Source of the DNA: Hydrogenophaga sp.
Lineage (GTDB): Bacteria; Pseudomonadota; Gammaproteobacteria; Burkholderiales; Burkholderiaceae_C
Direction: 5' to 3'
Length of the DNA stretch: 55,902 nucleotides
Assembly: GCA_030682835.1 (NCBI GenBank)
Contig: JAUXNG010000093.1
Span: 1-55,902 of the forward strand
The translations under genes and the position numbers were made by a program. Each line of letters starts with the position of its first letter. Position 1 is the first letter of the stretch. Below, piece after piece: positions 27,869 to 37,542 of this stretch. Under the pieces are notes generated by a model. That model saw only the letters and a program-made list of their open reading frames with translations, did no database searches and was not told the DNA's origin.

Positions 27869-29782
27869 ATGCTCGACGCCATTGACATCTCCGCCGACGG
27901 TGAGACGCTGGAAGCCTGCGTGGGCGTGCTGCAGGAAGTCTTTGGCTACGACGCCTTTCGCGGCCCGCAGGCCGACATTGTTGGCCATGTGAGCGCGGGC
28001 GGCGACGCCCTGGTGCTCATGCCCACGGGCGGCGGCAAGTCACTGTGTTACCAGGTGCCGGCCATCGTGCGCGAGCGCGCCGGCCATGGCCTGACGGTGG
28101 TGGTGTCGCCACTGATCGCGCTCATGCACGACCAGGTGGGCGCGCTGATCGAGGCCGGCGTGGCCGGCGCTTTCCTCAATTCCAGCCTCACCCTTGAGGA
28201 AGCCCAGCAGACCGAAAAGCAGCTGCTGCGCGGTGAACTCACGCTCATCTACGCGGCGCCCGAGCGCCTGACCACGCCGCGCTTCCTCGCACTGCTCGAT
28301 TCGCTGCACGAACGCGGCAAGCTCAGCCTGTTCGCCATCGACGAAGCGCACTGCGTGAGCCAGTGGGGACACGACTTCCGGCCCGAGTACCGCGCGCTGG
28401 CCATCCTGCACGAGCGCTACGCCGGCGTGCCCCGCGTGGCGCTCACCGCCACCGCCGACGACCTCACGCGGGCCGACATCGTGGAGCGGCTGCAGCTGCA
28501 ACAGGCGCGCACCTTCATCAGCAGCTTCGACCGGCCCAACATCCGCTACCAGCTGGTGGAAAAGAAGGACGCCACGACCCAGCTGATGCGTTTCATCCGC
28601 GACGAGCACACCGGCAGCGACGGGCACGATGCCGGCATCGTGTACTGCCAGTCGCGCCGCCGGGTGGAGGAAGTGGCCGGCATGCTGAACGAAGCCGGCC
28701 TGAACGCCCTGCCCTACCACGCGGGCATGGACGCAGGCAAACGCCAGCAGCACCAGGACCGCTTCCTGCGCGAAGAAGGCCTGATCATGGTGGCCACCAT
28801 CGCGTTCGGCATGGGCATCGACAAGCCCGACGTGCGCTTCGTGGCGCACCTGGACATGCCCAAGAACATCGAGGGCTACTACCAGGAGACCGGCCGTGCC
28901 GGGCGAGACGGCGAGCCGGCCAACGCCTGGATGGCCTATGGCCTGCAGGACGTGGTGAACCAGCGCCGCATGATCGACGAAAGCCCCGCGGCCGACGAGT
29001 TCAAGCAGGTGCTGCGCGGCAAGCTCGACGCACTGCTGACCCTGGCCGAGGCGAGTGATTGCCGACGGGTGCGCCTGCTCGCGTACTTTGGCGAGAAGAG
29101 CGAGCCCTGCGGCAACTGCGACAACTGCCTGCACCCCCCAGCCTTGACGGACGCCACCGAGTCGGCGCGCAAGCTGCTTTCGTGCATCTACCGCGTGCAG
29201 CAGACCAGCGGCACCGCCTTTGGCGCCGGCCACATCATGGACATTCTGCGCGGCAAGCAGACGGAGAAGATGGCCCAGTACGGCCACGACAAACTCTCAA
29301 CCTTCGGCATTGGCGCCGAGCTGGGCGAAACGCAGTGGCGGGCTCTGTTGCGCCAGCTGATCGCCATCGAGGCGGTGCAGGTGGACGCGGCCCACTTCAA
29401 CACCCTGCACCTGGCCGACGCGGCGCGCGCCATCCTCAAGGGCGAGCGGCCGGTGTGGCTCAAGCTGGCCGCCGAGAAGACGCCCGGGCGCACCAGCCGC
29501 AGCAAATCCGCCCGCAGCACGGCGGCGGCGGCCGCGCCAGACGGCCAGCCACTGAGCCTGGCCGAGCGCGAATGCCTGGACGCGCTCAAGGCCTGGCGCG
29601 CCGAGGTGGCGCGCGAACACAACCTGCCGGCCTTCGTGATCTTTCACGACAGCACGCTGCGCGCCATCGCCAGCCGGCACCCCCGCAGCGCCGCCGACCT
29701 GGAAGGCATCGCCGGTCTGGGCCAGAAAAAGCGCGAAGCCTACGGTGCCGACGTGCTGCGGGTGGTGAGTGCTTTCGGATAG
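27869..29782 (+). CDS. recQ: ATP-dependent DNA helicase RecQ
   Basis: 637 residues with the full bacterial RecQ layout: DEAH-type helicase core (Walker A M-P-T-G-G-G-K-S near 50, D-E-A-H near 157, Q-E-T-G-R-A-G-R-D motif VI near 338), RecQ zinc domain with C-G-N-C-D-N-C, winged helix, and a C-terminal HRDC domain after an Ala/Ser/Thr linker (about 545-565). It unwinds DNA 3' to 5' for recombination repair and fork restart. Length is slightly above the E. coli enzyme (~610) because of the linker. Downstream of the small rhodanese gene. Confidence 0.97.
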   Translation: MLDAIDISADGETLEACVGVLQEVFGYDAFRGPQADIVGHVSAGGDALVLMPTGGGKSLCYQVPAIVRERAGHGLTVVVSPLIALMHDQVGALIEAGVAGAFLNSSLTLEEAQQTEKQLLRGELTLIYAAPERLTTPRFLALLDSLHERGKLSLFAIDEAHCVSQWGHDFRPEYRALAILHERYAGVPRVALTATADDLTRADIVERLQLQQARTFISSFDRPNIRYQLVEKKDATTQLMRFIRDEHTGSDGHDAGIVYCQSRRRVEEVAGMLNEAGLNALPYHAGMDAGKRQQHQDRFLREEGLIMVATIAFGMGIDKPDVRFVAHLDMPKNIEGYYQETGRAGRDGEPANAWMAYGLQDVVNQRRMIDESPAADEFKQVLRGKLDALLTLAEASDCRRVRLLAYFGEKSEPCGNCDNCLHPPALTDATESARKLLSCIYRVQQTSGTAFGAGHIMDILRGKQTEKMAQYGHDKLSTFGIGAELGETQWRALLRQLIAIEAVQVDAAHFNTLHLADAARAILKGERPVWLKLAAEKTPGRTSRSKSARSTAAAAAPDGQPLSLAERECLDALKAWRAEVAREHNLPAFVIFHDSTLRAIASRHPRSAADLEGIAGLGQKKREAYGADVLRVVSAFG

Positions 29783-29973
29783 ACCACTTCCGAAGCCGAC
29801 CTTTTTCTGAATACCAATTTTTGACAGGCTGCGCGACACGTCAACCGCCTGTCGGAGACGGCGGCGAAATGGCATTTCGCCTACTCAAGCCTCGCGGTGG
29901 TCCGCCGATGGTGCTGACAAGTCCCGGGAAAAAGCCCGGAGTTCACCACTGACCACCGAGAACGGAGCGCGGC

Positions 29974-30318
29974 ATGTTTTTCAAGTTGCCATGGTTTGGC
30001 AAACGCCGCCAGGAAAATTTCCACGACACCCAGGTACTGGAACTGGACTTCCTCGTTGACGAGTTTCACGATGCCATGGCCGACATCAAGGACCCGGTGC
30101 GCACGCGACTGCACGCGGCCCTGATCTCCTGCCAGACGCCCAAGGACCTGTGGTTCCTGCGCGGCAAGTTGTTCAACCTGATTTCCAAACACCACTGCGA
30201 AAGCGAAGCACACCAGCGCGTGGGCCGGCTCGACCACAAGCTGCGCTTCTTCGTCAGCCACCACCCGGACTACTCTCCCGAGGAATTGCCCTCGGGGCCG
30301 ATGGCGCTGTTGCACTGA
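29974..30318 (+). CDS. Uncharacterised small cytoplasmic protein
   Basis: 114 residues, not recognised. It begins M-F-F-K-L-P-W-F-G-K-R-R, is rich in His, Phe and Leu, and looks mainly helical. Residues 30-100 form a plausible four-helix region (D-E-F-H-D-A-M-A-D-I, T-K-D-L-W-F-L-R-G-K-L-F-N-L-I, R-L-D-H-K-L-R-F-F-V). No signal peptide or membrane segment. Transcription ends at a good terminator (30396-30422). The 191-bp gap before it has no other gene. It reads like a conserved lineage-specific protein; function unknown. Confidence 0.7.
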   Translation: MFFKLPWFGKRRQENFHDTQVLELDFLVDEFHDAMADIKDPVRTRLHAALISCQTPKDLWFLRGKLFNLISKHHCESEAHQRVGRLDHKLRFFVSHHPDYSPEELPSGPMALLH

Positions 30319-30395
30319 CCCGCTGCGCCGCATCACGCACGGCCAACCGAAAGGGCATCCCTGCCCTGACGCCAAGATTTCATGGCCCTCCTCTT

Positions 30396-30422
30396 GCCCG
30401 TCCTGGTGACGGGCTTTTTTTT
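30396..30422 (+). terminator. Rho-independent terminator
   Basis: GCCCGTC (30396-30402) and GACGGGC (30408-30414) form a perfect seven-base stem with a five-base loop, followed by eight T. It ends the transcript of the 114-residue protein gene and isolates the glutamine amidotransferase gene. Confidence 0.93.
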
Positions 30423-30464
30423 GGCCCATCGGCGGACCACCGCCGCCTTCCTAAAATCGGCGCG

Positions 30465-31214
30465 ATGAACTTCTCGCTACCTGATCGTCCCCTGCTCATC
30501 GTCAGCACCGGCAACACGCACGCGCACATCCGCGAACAGCTGGGTGACTTCGACGACTGGATCGCTGCGGGTCTGGTCGAGGGTGGCGCGCAGGCCATCC
30601 AGCGGCACGATGCGCGCACCGGGCCGCCGCCGCCACCAGACCATTTCTCGGGCATCGTGCTCACGGGCTCCCACGCCATGGTGAGCGAACGCGAGCCCTG
30701 GAGCGAGGCCCTGGTGCCGTGGCTGCAGGCTGCCGTGCAGACGCAGACCCCGGTGCTGGGCATCTGCTACGGCCACCAGCTGCTGGCCCATGCACTGGGC
30801 GGCGAAGTGGCGCACCACACGCAGGGCGTGGAGATCGGCACCGTGACGGTGGAATGCCACGACACGGCGGCACATGACCCGCTGCTGGGCGAACTGCCCG
30901 AGGCCTTCCTCGCGCAAGCGGTGCACTGGCAGTCGGTGCGGCGTCTGCCGCCCGGTGCGGTGCTGCTGGCCAGCAGCGCACATGAAGCACACCATGCCTT
31001 TCGCATCGGCGCGTGTGCCTGGGGCGTGCAGTTTCACCCGGAGTTTTCAGCCGAAGCCCTGCGCGCCTACCTGGACGGCCTGGGCGAGGCGCTGGCGCGC
31101 GAAGGGCTTGATGCGGCCCGGATCAGCGCCGAGCTGAAGGACACCCCGGACGCAGCTTCGGTCCTGCCCCGGTTTGCGCGCCTGGCATTAGGCTGCGAGC
31201 GGAACACCCTCTGA
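30465..31214 (+). CDS. Class I glutamine amidotransferase (GMP-synthase-like)
   Basis: 249 residues. Class I GATase triad: nucleophile Cys in G-I-C-Y-G-H-Q near 104 and His/Glu in V-Q-F-H-P-E-F near 189. It releases ammonia from glutamine, but no synthetase domain is attached. Stand-alone proteins of this kind include gamma-glutamyl hydrolases of polyamine catabolism and unassigned GMP-synthase-like proteins; the substrate is unknown. The upstream terminator indicates its own promoter. A tandem repeat array follows. Confidence 0.87.
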   Translation: MNFSLPDRPLLIVSTGNTHAHIREQLGDFDDWIAAGLVEGGAQAIQRHDARTGPPPPPDHFSGIVLTGSHAMVSEREPWSEALVPWLQAAVQTQTPVLGICYGHQLLAHALGGEVAHHTQGVEIGTVTVECHDTAAHDPLLGELPEAFLAQAVHWQSVRRLPPGAVLLASSAHEAHHAFRIGACAWGVQFHPEFSAEALRAYLDGLGEALAREGLDAARISAELKDTPDAASVLPRFARLALGCERNTL

Positions 31215-31215
31215 C

Positions 31216-31473
31216 GCGAAATGCTATCGCGAAGTGCGGGAGGAGGGGACCCCACCGCCTCCGGAGCGAAATGCCCTACCCAAAGATGCGGTGGAACCGG
31301 CTCCGCCGGGCCACTCGCATCGCCCCCTAGAAGGGGTCACGCGCAGCGCGGCGGGGGTGGACCGCACAGCCTCCGGCGCGAAATGCCCAACCCAGAACGC
31401 CGCGGAACCGGCTCTGCCGGGCCGCCAGCGTTGCCCCCTTGAGGGGGTCGCGCGAAGCGCGGCGGGGGTGTCC
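31216..31473. repeat. Tandem array of family A extragenic repeats
   Basis: Two near-complete units start at 31266 and 31378, a period of 112 bp, each beginning GCGAAATGCCC and containing GGAACCGGCTC(C/T)GCCGGGCC, a CCCCCT-N-AGGGGG hairpin and GCGCGGCGGGGGTG. A degenerate partial unit precedes them at 31216-31265. The same family occurs once at 18103-18214. The array lies between two convergent genes; the paired hairpins could act as a bidirectional transcription barrier. Confidence 0.82.
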
Positions 31474-33891
31474 CTAAAACCCAATCGTGCGGGCTTCCCG
31501 CACCTCGGGCTTGATGCGGTGCTCGGCTTCGAGCTGGGCCAGGAACTCGACCGGGTCCAGCTCGGCGGCCAGAATCTCCACCTGCCGTTTCACGGCGGCA
31601 AAGTCACCGGGGCACAGCTGATCCAGCCGCGCCAGGCGGTCGCGCAGCTCGGCAGGCAGCGCGCCCGCGTCGCCGCCCAGGGCTTCCACCACGAACATGC
31701 GTTCGCGCTGCTCGCGGTTCAGCGGCTTGAAGCGGATCTTGAATGTGAATCGCCGCAGCGCCGCCTGGTCGATGCTGTCCATCAGGTTGGTGGTGCAGAT
31801 GAAAATGCCGGCATAGCGCTCCATGCCCTGCAGCATTTCATTGACTTCCGTCACCTCGTAGGTGCGCTGCGCACCGCGGCGGTCCTGCAGGAAGCTGTCG
31901 GCTTCGTCCAGCAGCAGCACGGCTTTTTCGGCCTCGGCCTCGCGGAACATGGCGGCCATCTGCTGCTCGGTCTCGCCCACGAACTTGCTCATGAGGTCGC
32001 TGGCGCGGCGGATCATCAACGGGCGTTCCAGCTGCTGCGCGATGTGCTCGGCCAGCGCGGTCTTGCCGGTGCCCGGCGCGCCGTGGAAGCACAGCGCGCC
32101 ATGGCCGCGCGCTTTCAGCGCCGCGACAATGCGCGGCAGCTCGTGGCGCGATTCCACATTCAGCATGTCCAGGCTGTACTGCGTGACGCTCGGGCGCTGC
32201 ACCGTGTCGGGCTGGCGGCCCAGCGCCTGGTCGGCGTGGCGCAGCTGGCGCTCGATCAAGTCGTCCAGCAGCGGGGCCGCCGCGGCCTGCGTGGTCGCCT
32301 TGGCGGAGCGCCGGGCGGGTGCCTTGACGGGCGCCGAGGCCAGCTGGGCGAAGCGCACCGCCGTGCGGATCTGCGCTGGCGTGAGGCCCTTGCGCTCGGT
32401 CAGGCGGGCCACGAGTGCGTCGGACACGGGCACGTCTTCCAGCGTCTTGCGCACCAGCTGCTCGCGCGCCCCGGGCGGCGGGCTCTTGAGCTCCAGGTGG
32501 TAGGCAAAGCGTCGGCGAAAGGCCGGGTCGATCTGCTCGATGCGGTTGGTCACCCACAGCGTGGGCACGGCATTGGTTTCCAGGATCTGGTTGACCCAGG
32601 CCTTGCCGCTGACGCTGCTGCTGTGCGTCGCCGGAACGTGTTCGGCCCGGGCCATCAGCTGCGCGGCCTCGCTGGAGATCGGGGGAAACACGTCTTCCAC
32701 CTCGTCGAACAGCAGCGCCGACCGGGCCGTGCCTTTGAGGAACACCTGGGCAATCTGCAGCGAGCGGTAGCGGTCGCGCCCGCTCAGCGCGTTGCCGTCG
32801 CGGTCGGCGTATTCCACCTCGAACAGCTCCAGCCCGGCGGCCGCGGCCACCACACGCGCCAGCTCGGTCTTGCCGGTGCCGGGCGGGCCGTACAGCAGCA
32901 CGTTCACCCCCGGCTCCTTGCGGCTCACGGCCTCGCGCAGCAGGCTGCACAGAAGGCTCACGTCTTCGCCCACGAAGGAGAAGTCTTTCACCGCCAGCGC
33001 CGATCGCGCGGCCGGGCGGGTGAACACGGCCATCAGTTCGCTCTGCGTGCGGTACTCGCGCATGAGCACCGGCGGCAGTTTTTCGCTGACCTTCATGAGG
33101 TCGGCCAGGTCGGTGATGTTGTGCTCGGAGATGAGGTTTTCCACCATGCCGATGCGCTCCAGCCGCGAGCCGGCACGCAGGGCCTCTCCCACGTCGCTGG
33201 CCTTCACGCCCGCCACATCGGCAATGGCCGCATAGGCCTCGGGCGCGTTGTTCACCTTGAACTCGACCAGGATCGAACGCAGGTCGCGCTGGTAGCGCGC
33301 CAGCGTGCCGTAGAGCAGCAGGGCGCGTTCGGCGCGGTTGAGCTGCAGCAGACCGGCCAGCGCGTCGATGTTCTTTTCCACCAGCGTGGATTGCTTCTTC
33401 AGCGACTGGCTCAGCCACTCGCCGGTGACGGCCAGCACCGCCAGCAGGTCTTTCGGCGATTCCTTGGCGTACTCGTCGAGGTAGAAGAACAGCGTGCCTT
33501 CTTCATAGGGGCCGCGCCAGATGCCATAGCGCTCCATGAACGCGGTGGTGGTGAGCCGCTCGTGACCACTCCACAGCTCGTTGTCCTTGCAGCGCCGCTC
33601 CACGAACTCGCGCAGGCGGGCCAGCACGGTCAACGGCCACACGAGGTGACGCCCGGCCAGCGAGAGCAGCGTGTTGAGGTCGCGCCGCACGTTGAAGCGC
33701 GGGCCCTGGCGGGCTGCCAGCGTGAGCACGAAGTGCGAGCACATGAGGTCGAGCACGGGCGCCTGGCGCAGGCCGTGGGGCACGAACACACGCCCGTCCG
33801 CCGCGCAGGGGTTGCGGGGTTCACGGGTCTCTCGCGGTTCCAGCGCGGGCCGGGGGAGCACCCCGGGCAGCAGCGCCGTGCGTTTGGTCAT
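31474..33891 (-). CDS. Double AAA+ ATPase of unknown function
   Basis: 805 residues. A ~300-residue helical N-terminal region has no recognised domain. Two AAA+ modules follow: the first has Walker A G-P-P-G-T-G-K-T (335-342) and Walker B L-L-F-D-E-V-E-D (393-400); the second has G-A-P-G-T-G-K-T (604-611), Walker B L-L-L-D-E-A-D-S and an A-L-R-R-F-T arginine-finger region. An Ala/Lys-rich linker (about 520-545) joins them. The layout recalls tandem AAA+ unfoldases or remodellers (Cdc48/FtsH-like folds) but lacks a protease domain. No signal or membrane segment. Neighbours give no clue: repeats downstream, threonine ammonia-lyase divergent upstream. Confidence 0.85.
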   Translation of the reverse strand: MTKRTALLPGVLPRPALEPRETREPRNPCAADGRVFVPHGLRQAPVLDLMCSHFVLTLAARQGPRFNVRRDLNTLLSLAGRHLVWPLTVLARLREFVERRCKDNELWSGHERLTTTAFMERYGIWRGPYEEGTLFFYLDEYAKESPKDLLAVLAVTGEWLSQSLKKQSTLVEKNIDALAGLLQLNRAERALLLYGTLARYQRDLRSILVEFKVNNAPEAYAAIADVAGVKASDVGEALRAGSRLERIGMVENLISEHNITDLADLMKVSEKLPPVLMREYRTQSELMAVFTRPAARSALAVKDFSFVGEDVSLLCSLLREAVSRKEPGVNVLLYGPPGTGKTELARVVAAAAGLELFEVEYADRDGNALSGRDRYRSLQIAQVFLKGTARSALLFDEVEDVFPPISSEAAQLMARAEHVPATHSSSVSGKAWVNQILETNAVPTLWVTNRIEQIDPAFRRRFAYHLELKSPPPGAREQLVRKTLEDVPVSDALVARLTERKGLTPAQIRTAVRFAQLASAPVKAPARRSAKATTQAAAAPLLDDLIERQLRHADQALGRQPDTVQRPSVTQYSLDMLNVESRHELPRIVAALKARGHGALCFHGAPGTGKTALAEHIAQQLERPLMIRRASDLMSKFVGETEQQMAAMFREAEAEKAVLLLDEADSFLQDRRGAQRTYEVTEVNEMLQGMERYAGIFICTTNLMDSIDQAALRRFTFKIRFKPLNREQRERMFVVEALGGDAGALPAELRDRLARLDQLCPGDFAAVKRQVEILAAELDPVEFLAQLEAEHRIKPEVREARTIGF

Positions 33892-34061
33892 CCAGTCACC
33901 TCCAGGAAAACCGGGGACCGCTACCAGAGCGGCCTGCTCGGCTCTGTGCGGAACATAACCCAGCTTGATCGATCATGGAAGAGCGTGATGGAGCGTGCCG
34001 GTGGGATTTGTGGGGGCATTCACCGGGAGCGCCGACGGCCGGCACACGCCACAATCCCGGC

Positions 34062-35261
34062 ATGCTGGAACTACACGACATCGAAGCCGCCGCCGCCCGC
34101 CTGCAAGGCCAGGTGCTCGACACCCCTTTCGTCGAATCGCGCACCCTCTCGCAGCTGACCGGCTGCCAGGTGTTCCTGAAATTCGAGAACCTGCAGTACA
34201 CCGCCTCGTTCAAGGAGCGCGGGGCCTGCAACAAGCTCGCGCAGCTGAGCGAGGCCGACCGGGCCCGCGGCGTGATCGCCATGAGTGCCGGCAACCACGC
34301 GCAGGGCGTGGCCTACCACGCGCAGCGGCTGGGCCTGCGGGCCGTGATCGTCATGCCCTGCTTCACGCCGGGCGTGAAGATCGAGCGCACGCGCGGCTTC
34401 GGCGCCGAGGTGGTGCTGCACGGCAACACGCTGGACGAGTCGCGCGCCCATGCCCGCGAACTGGCCGCGCAGCAGGGCCTTGTGTTCGTGCACCCCTACG
34501 ACGACGAAGCCATCGTGGCCGGCCAGGGCACGGTGGCGCTGGAGATGCTGCGCGTGCAGCCGGACCTGGACACGCTGGTGGTGGCTGTCGGAGGCGGCGG
34601 CCTGATCGCGGGCATGGCCACCGCCGCGCGCGCGCTCAGGCCGGGCATTGAAATCATCGGCGTGCAGACCGAGCGCTTCCCGGGCATGGTCAACGCCATC
34701 AAGGGCACGCAGCTGCCACAGGGCGCGAGTTCCATCGCCGAAGGCATTGCCGTGGGCACGCCCGGCGAGATCACGCAGGCCATCGTGCGCCAGAAGGTGG
34801 ACGACCTGGTGCTGGTGGATGAGGGCGACATCGAGCAGGCCATCGTGATGCTGCTGGAGATCGAGAAAACGCTGGTGGAAGGCGCGGGCGCCGCCGGCCT
34901 GGCGGCCCTGCTGCGGCACCCGGAGCGCTTTGCGGGCAAGCGCGTGGGGCTGGTGCTGTGTGGCGGCAACATCGACCCGCTGCTGCTGGCCTCCATCATC
35001 GAGCGTGGCATGGTGCGTGCCGGGCGGCTGGCACGTGTGGTGGTGAACGCGCGCGACGTGCCGGGCAACCTGGCCCGCATCACCGCCACCGTGGCCGAGG
35101 CGGGCGCCAACATCGACGAGGTGCACCACCAGCGCGCCTTCAACCTGCTGGCGGTGCAGAACGTGGCCATCGAACTGGTGCTGCAGACGCGCGGGCGCGA
35201 ACACATCGCCCAGGTGATCGACAAACTCCACCAGGCCGGGTTCGACGCTTCCGTGGTCTGA
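34062..35261 (+). CDS. Threonine ammonia-lyase (catabolic/ACT-domain type)
   Basis: 399 residues. PLP-dependent fold type II: Lys51 in A-S-F-K-E-R-G-A binds the cofactor, S-A-G-N-H-A-Q-G near 85 and the glycine-rich V-G-G-G-G-L-I loop near 177 hold its phosphate. A C-terminal ACT-like domain begins near 325 (V-V-V-N-A-R-D-V-P-G-N-L-A-R-I). It deaminates threonine to 2-oxobutanoate; the single ACT domain and length fit TdcB/IlvA2-type rather than the longer biosynthetic IlvA. The ATG at 34062 is preferred over an upstream frame lacking homology. Divergent from the AAA+ ATPase gene. Confidence 0.93.
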   Translation: MLELHDIEAAAARLQGQVLDTPFVESRTLSQLTGCQVFLKFENLQYTASFKERGACNKLAQLSEADRARGVIAMSAGNHAQGVAYHAQRLGLRAVIVMPCFTPGVKIERTRGFGAEVVLHGNTLDESRAHARELAAQQGLVFVHPYDDEAIVAGQGTVALEMLRVQPDLDTLVVAVGGGGLIAGMATAARALRPGIEIIGVQTERFPGMVNAIKGTQLPQGASSIAEGIAVGTPGEITQAIVRQKVDDLVLVDEGDIEQAIVMLLEIEKTLVEGAGAAGLAALLRHPERFAGKRVGLVLCGGNIDPLLLASIIERGMVRAGRLARVVVNARDVPGNLARITATVAEAGANIDEVHHQRAFNLLAVQNVAIELVLQTRGREHIAQVIDKLHQAGFDASVV

Positions 35262-35363
35262 GCGCCGGCTTTTTGAAGGGTTTGCGCGCGGCGGCAGGCC
35301 GCATTGACGCGCGCCGAGCCGCTCTGCCATGATCGGCGAGACGCAACCCGACCGGAGCCGGCC

Positions 35364-36830
35364 ATGAACACCAACGCCCTGTGGGACTCCCTGCAAAGCA
35401 CGCTGGGCACGCACATTCCCCAGCTGCTGGGCGCGCTGGCCATCTTCCTGCTGGGCTGGCTGATCGCCGTGGTGGTGCGCGCCGCGGTGCGCAAGAGCCT
35501 GGGTTTCATCGGCGTGAACCACCGCTTCGGCAAGCTGACCGGCACGGGCGTTGACCTTGAGGGCGCGGTGGCGCTGGCGCTGTTCTGGATGGTGATCCTG
35601 CTGACGCTGGTGGCGGTGTTCAACTCGCTCAATCTCGCCATCGTCTCGGGCCCCTTCTCGGCCATGGCGACCCAGCTGCTCGCCTACGCCCCGCGTGTGC
35701 TGGGCGGGCTGCTGATCGCCCTGCTGGGCTGGCTGGTGGCCAGCGTGGTGCGGGCGCTCACCCAGAAACTGCTGGACGCCACCACGCTGGACGAGCGGCT
35801 CTCGGCCCACGCGGGCATGGCGCCCATGAGCGAAGGCCTGGCCAGCGCGGTGTTCTGGCTGGTGATCCTGCTCTTCGTGCCGGGCATTCTCGGCGCGCTG
35901 GAAATGGAAGGCCTGCTGGAGCCGCTGCGCGGCATGGTGGCGCAGATGCTGGGCGTGCTGCCGAACGCGGTGGGCGCGGTGGTGATCGCCGGCGTGGGCT
36001 GGATCCTGGCCACCGTGCTGCGCAAACTCGGCACGCAGCTCAGCCGCGCCGCCGGGGTCGACCGGCTGGGTGCGCGGGCCGGCGTGTCACCCGAGGCGCC
36101 GCTGTCAGGCCTGATCGGCTTGCTGGTGTTCCTGGCCGTGCTCGTGCCGTCCATCATCGCCGCGCTCGATGCCCTGCAGATCGAGGCGATCTCGCGACCC
36201 GCCACCGCCATGCTCGGCACGCTGATGCAGGCGGTGCCCCGTCTACTGGCGGCCGCGCTGATCCTGCTGGTGACCTGGGTGCTGGCCCGCTACGGCGCGC
36301 GCCTGCTCGCCAGCCTGCTCGCGGGGCTGGGCTTCAACACGCTGCCCGCCCGGCTGGGCCTGGCCCACGCGTTCGAGCACACCCCGGCCTCAGTCGTGGT
36401 GGGGCGCCTGGCGCTGGTGTTGGCCATGCTGCTAGCCGCCGTGGAAGCCGCCGGGCAGCTCGGCTTCGAGCAGGTGAGCCAACTGCTGGACAGCTTCATC
36501 CGCTTCGGTGCCGACATCCTGCTGGGCTCGGTGATTCTGGTCATCGGCTTCTGGCTGGCGAACCTGGCCCACCGGGCCATCGAACGCGCCAGCGGGCCCG
36601 ACAGCCGCGGCCTGGCGCTCATCGGGCGCTACGCCATCCTGGCGCTGGTGCTGGCCATGGGCCTGCGCGCCATGGGCATCGCCGACGACATCGTCAACCT
36701 CGCCTTCGGCCTGACGCTGGGCGCGGTGGCGGTCGCGGTGGCACTGGCTTTCGGCCTGGGGGGGCGCGAAGCGGCCGCTAAACTGCTCGACCACTGGCTC
36801 ACCCGACTGCGCCGCGAGAAACGCCCATGA
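35364..36830 (+). CDS. Multi-pass membrane protein with repeated channel-type helices (mechanosensitive-channel-like)
   Basis: 488 residues with about 10-11 hydrophobic helices arranged as repeats of the conserved TM-helix type (G-A-L-A-I-F-L-L-G-W-L-I-A near 24, G-G-L-L-I-A-L-L-G-W-L-V-A near 114, and similar units near 205, 300 and 385). This pattern is seen in small-conductance mechanosensitive-channel relatives that have several pore-like helices but no MscS beta domain. The ATG at 35364 has GGAG seven bases upstream. Its stop overlaps the start of the thioesterase gene by 4 bp, so the two are co-translated. Ion specificity unknown. Confidence 0.85.
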   Translation: MNTNALWDSLQSTLGTHIPQLLGALAIFLLGWLIAVVVRAAVRKSLGFIGVNHRFGKLTGTGVDLEGAVALALFWMVILLTLVAVFNSLNLAIVSGPFSAMATQLLAYAPRVLGGLLIALLGWLVASVVRALTQKLLDATTLDERLSAHAGMAPMSEGLASAVFWLVILLFVPGILGALEMEGLLEPLRGMVAQMLGVLPNAVGAVVIAGVGWILATVLRKLGTQLSRAAGVDRLGARAGVSPEAPLSGLIGLLVFLAVLVPSIIAALDALQIEAISRPATAMLGTLMQAVPRLLAAALILLVTWVLARYGARLLASLLAGLGFNTLPARLGLAHAFEHTPASVVVGRLALVLAMLLAAVEAAGQLGFEQVSQLLDSFIRFGADILLGSVILVIGFWLANLAHRAIERASGPDSRGLALIGRYAILALVLAMGLRAMGIADDIVNLAFGLTLGAVAVAVALAFGLGGREAAAKLLDHWLTRLRREKRP

Positions 36831-37276
36831 CCCGCCCGACCAACGACACGCCGCCGCCCACACCCTCTGCGGTGACCATCGAGACCCTGCGCGAAGCGCT
36901 GGCCGACTGGTTCGCGCCCTGGGTGCAGGACCTGGGCCTGCAGGTCGAGTCGTTTGCCGACGGCGAAGCCACGCTGCGCCTGCCGCAAAACCCGGCGCTC
37001 AGCCGCATTGGCGGCATGGTGTGCGGGCAGGCCCTGATGTCGGCGGCCGACACCGCAATGGTGCTGGCCATCGTGACCCGGCTCGGCAATGCCCGGCCCA
37101 TGACCACGGTGCAGCTCAACACCAGCTTTCTCAAACCGCTGTCGAACCAGGACGCGCTGGTCACGGCCCGCGTGATCCGTGCCGGCAAGAGCCTCGTCTT
37201 CGGCGAAATCGACATTTGCGGCGCGCGCGATGGCCAAAGCGTCTGCCGGGCCAGCACCACCTACGCGCTGCTGTAA
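36827..37276 (+). CDS. PaaI-type hotdog thioesterase
   Basis: 149 residues with one hotdog fold. Signature region S-R-I-G-G-M-V-C-G-Q-A-L-M-S-A-A-D-T-A (about 59-77) supplies the helix and the Asp seen in PaaI-type acyl-CoA thioesterases; the V-Q-L-N-T-S-F-L-K-P strand follows. It probably hydrolyses an acyl- or aryl-CoA. Start overlaps the upstream membrane-protein gene (ATGA). The two products have no known shared role. A short gene for a 47-residue membrane protein follows 72 bp downstream. Confidence 0.88.
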   Translation: MTRPTNDTPPPTPSAVTIETLREALADWFAPWVQDLGLQVESFADGEATLRLPQNPALSRIGGMVCGQALMSAADTAMVLAIVTRLGNARPMTTVQLNTSFLKPLSNQDALVTARVIRAGKSLVFGEIDICGARDGQSVCRASTTYALL

Positions 37277-37348
37277 TGCCCGGCTTGTACCGGACGCGGC
37301 GACTGCCCTAAAATCGGCGGTCTTTCCCCCTAATCCCCGGAGATTTTG

Positions 37349-37492
37349 ATGTCCCAGCACGCCCATGACAGCCACGACAACCAGCCGCAGGACGTGGTGG
37401 AGTCGATCGTCCCGATGATGCCCCTGGTCCTGCCTGTGGCCGGCGGCGTGCTGATCTTCTTGCTCGCCTTCATCGCCGTGTACATGGCCTGA
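37349..37492 (+). CDS. 47-residue single-pass membrane protein
   Basis: A short gene with clear signals: ATG at 37349, GGAG six bases upstream, and a terminator right after the stop (37512-37542). The product has a His/Asp/Gln-rich N-terminal half (M-S-Q-H-A-H-D-S-H-D) and one hydrophobic helix (about 24-46, L-V-L-P-V-A-G-G-V-L-I-F-L-L-A-F). Four His in the first ten residues (positions 4, 6 and 9 are His; 7 and 10 Asp) could bind metal. No family recognised; it may be a small subunit of a membrane complex. Confidence 0.75.
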   Translation: MSQHAHDSHDNQPQDVVESIVPMMPLVLPVAGGVLIFLLAFIAVYMA

Positions 37493-37511
37493 TCCAGGCC
37501 GACGCCGAAGG

Positions 37512-37542
37512 CCGGACGCCCTGGGGTGATCCGGTCTTTTTT
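37512..37542 (+). terminator. Rho-independent terminator
   Basis: CCGGA (37512-37516) pairs with TCCGG (37530-37534) and is followed by TCTTTTTT. The stem is short, but the T-run and position 19 bases after the stop of the 47-residue gene support it. Confidence 0.7.

Noticed and set aside
31234..34158. A 974-codon plus-strand frame opposite the double AAA+ ATPase.
   Set aside because: Shadow of the real gene; it also runs through extragenic repeats.
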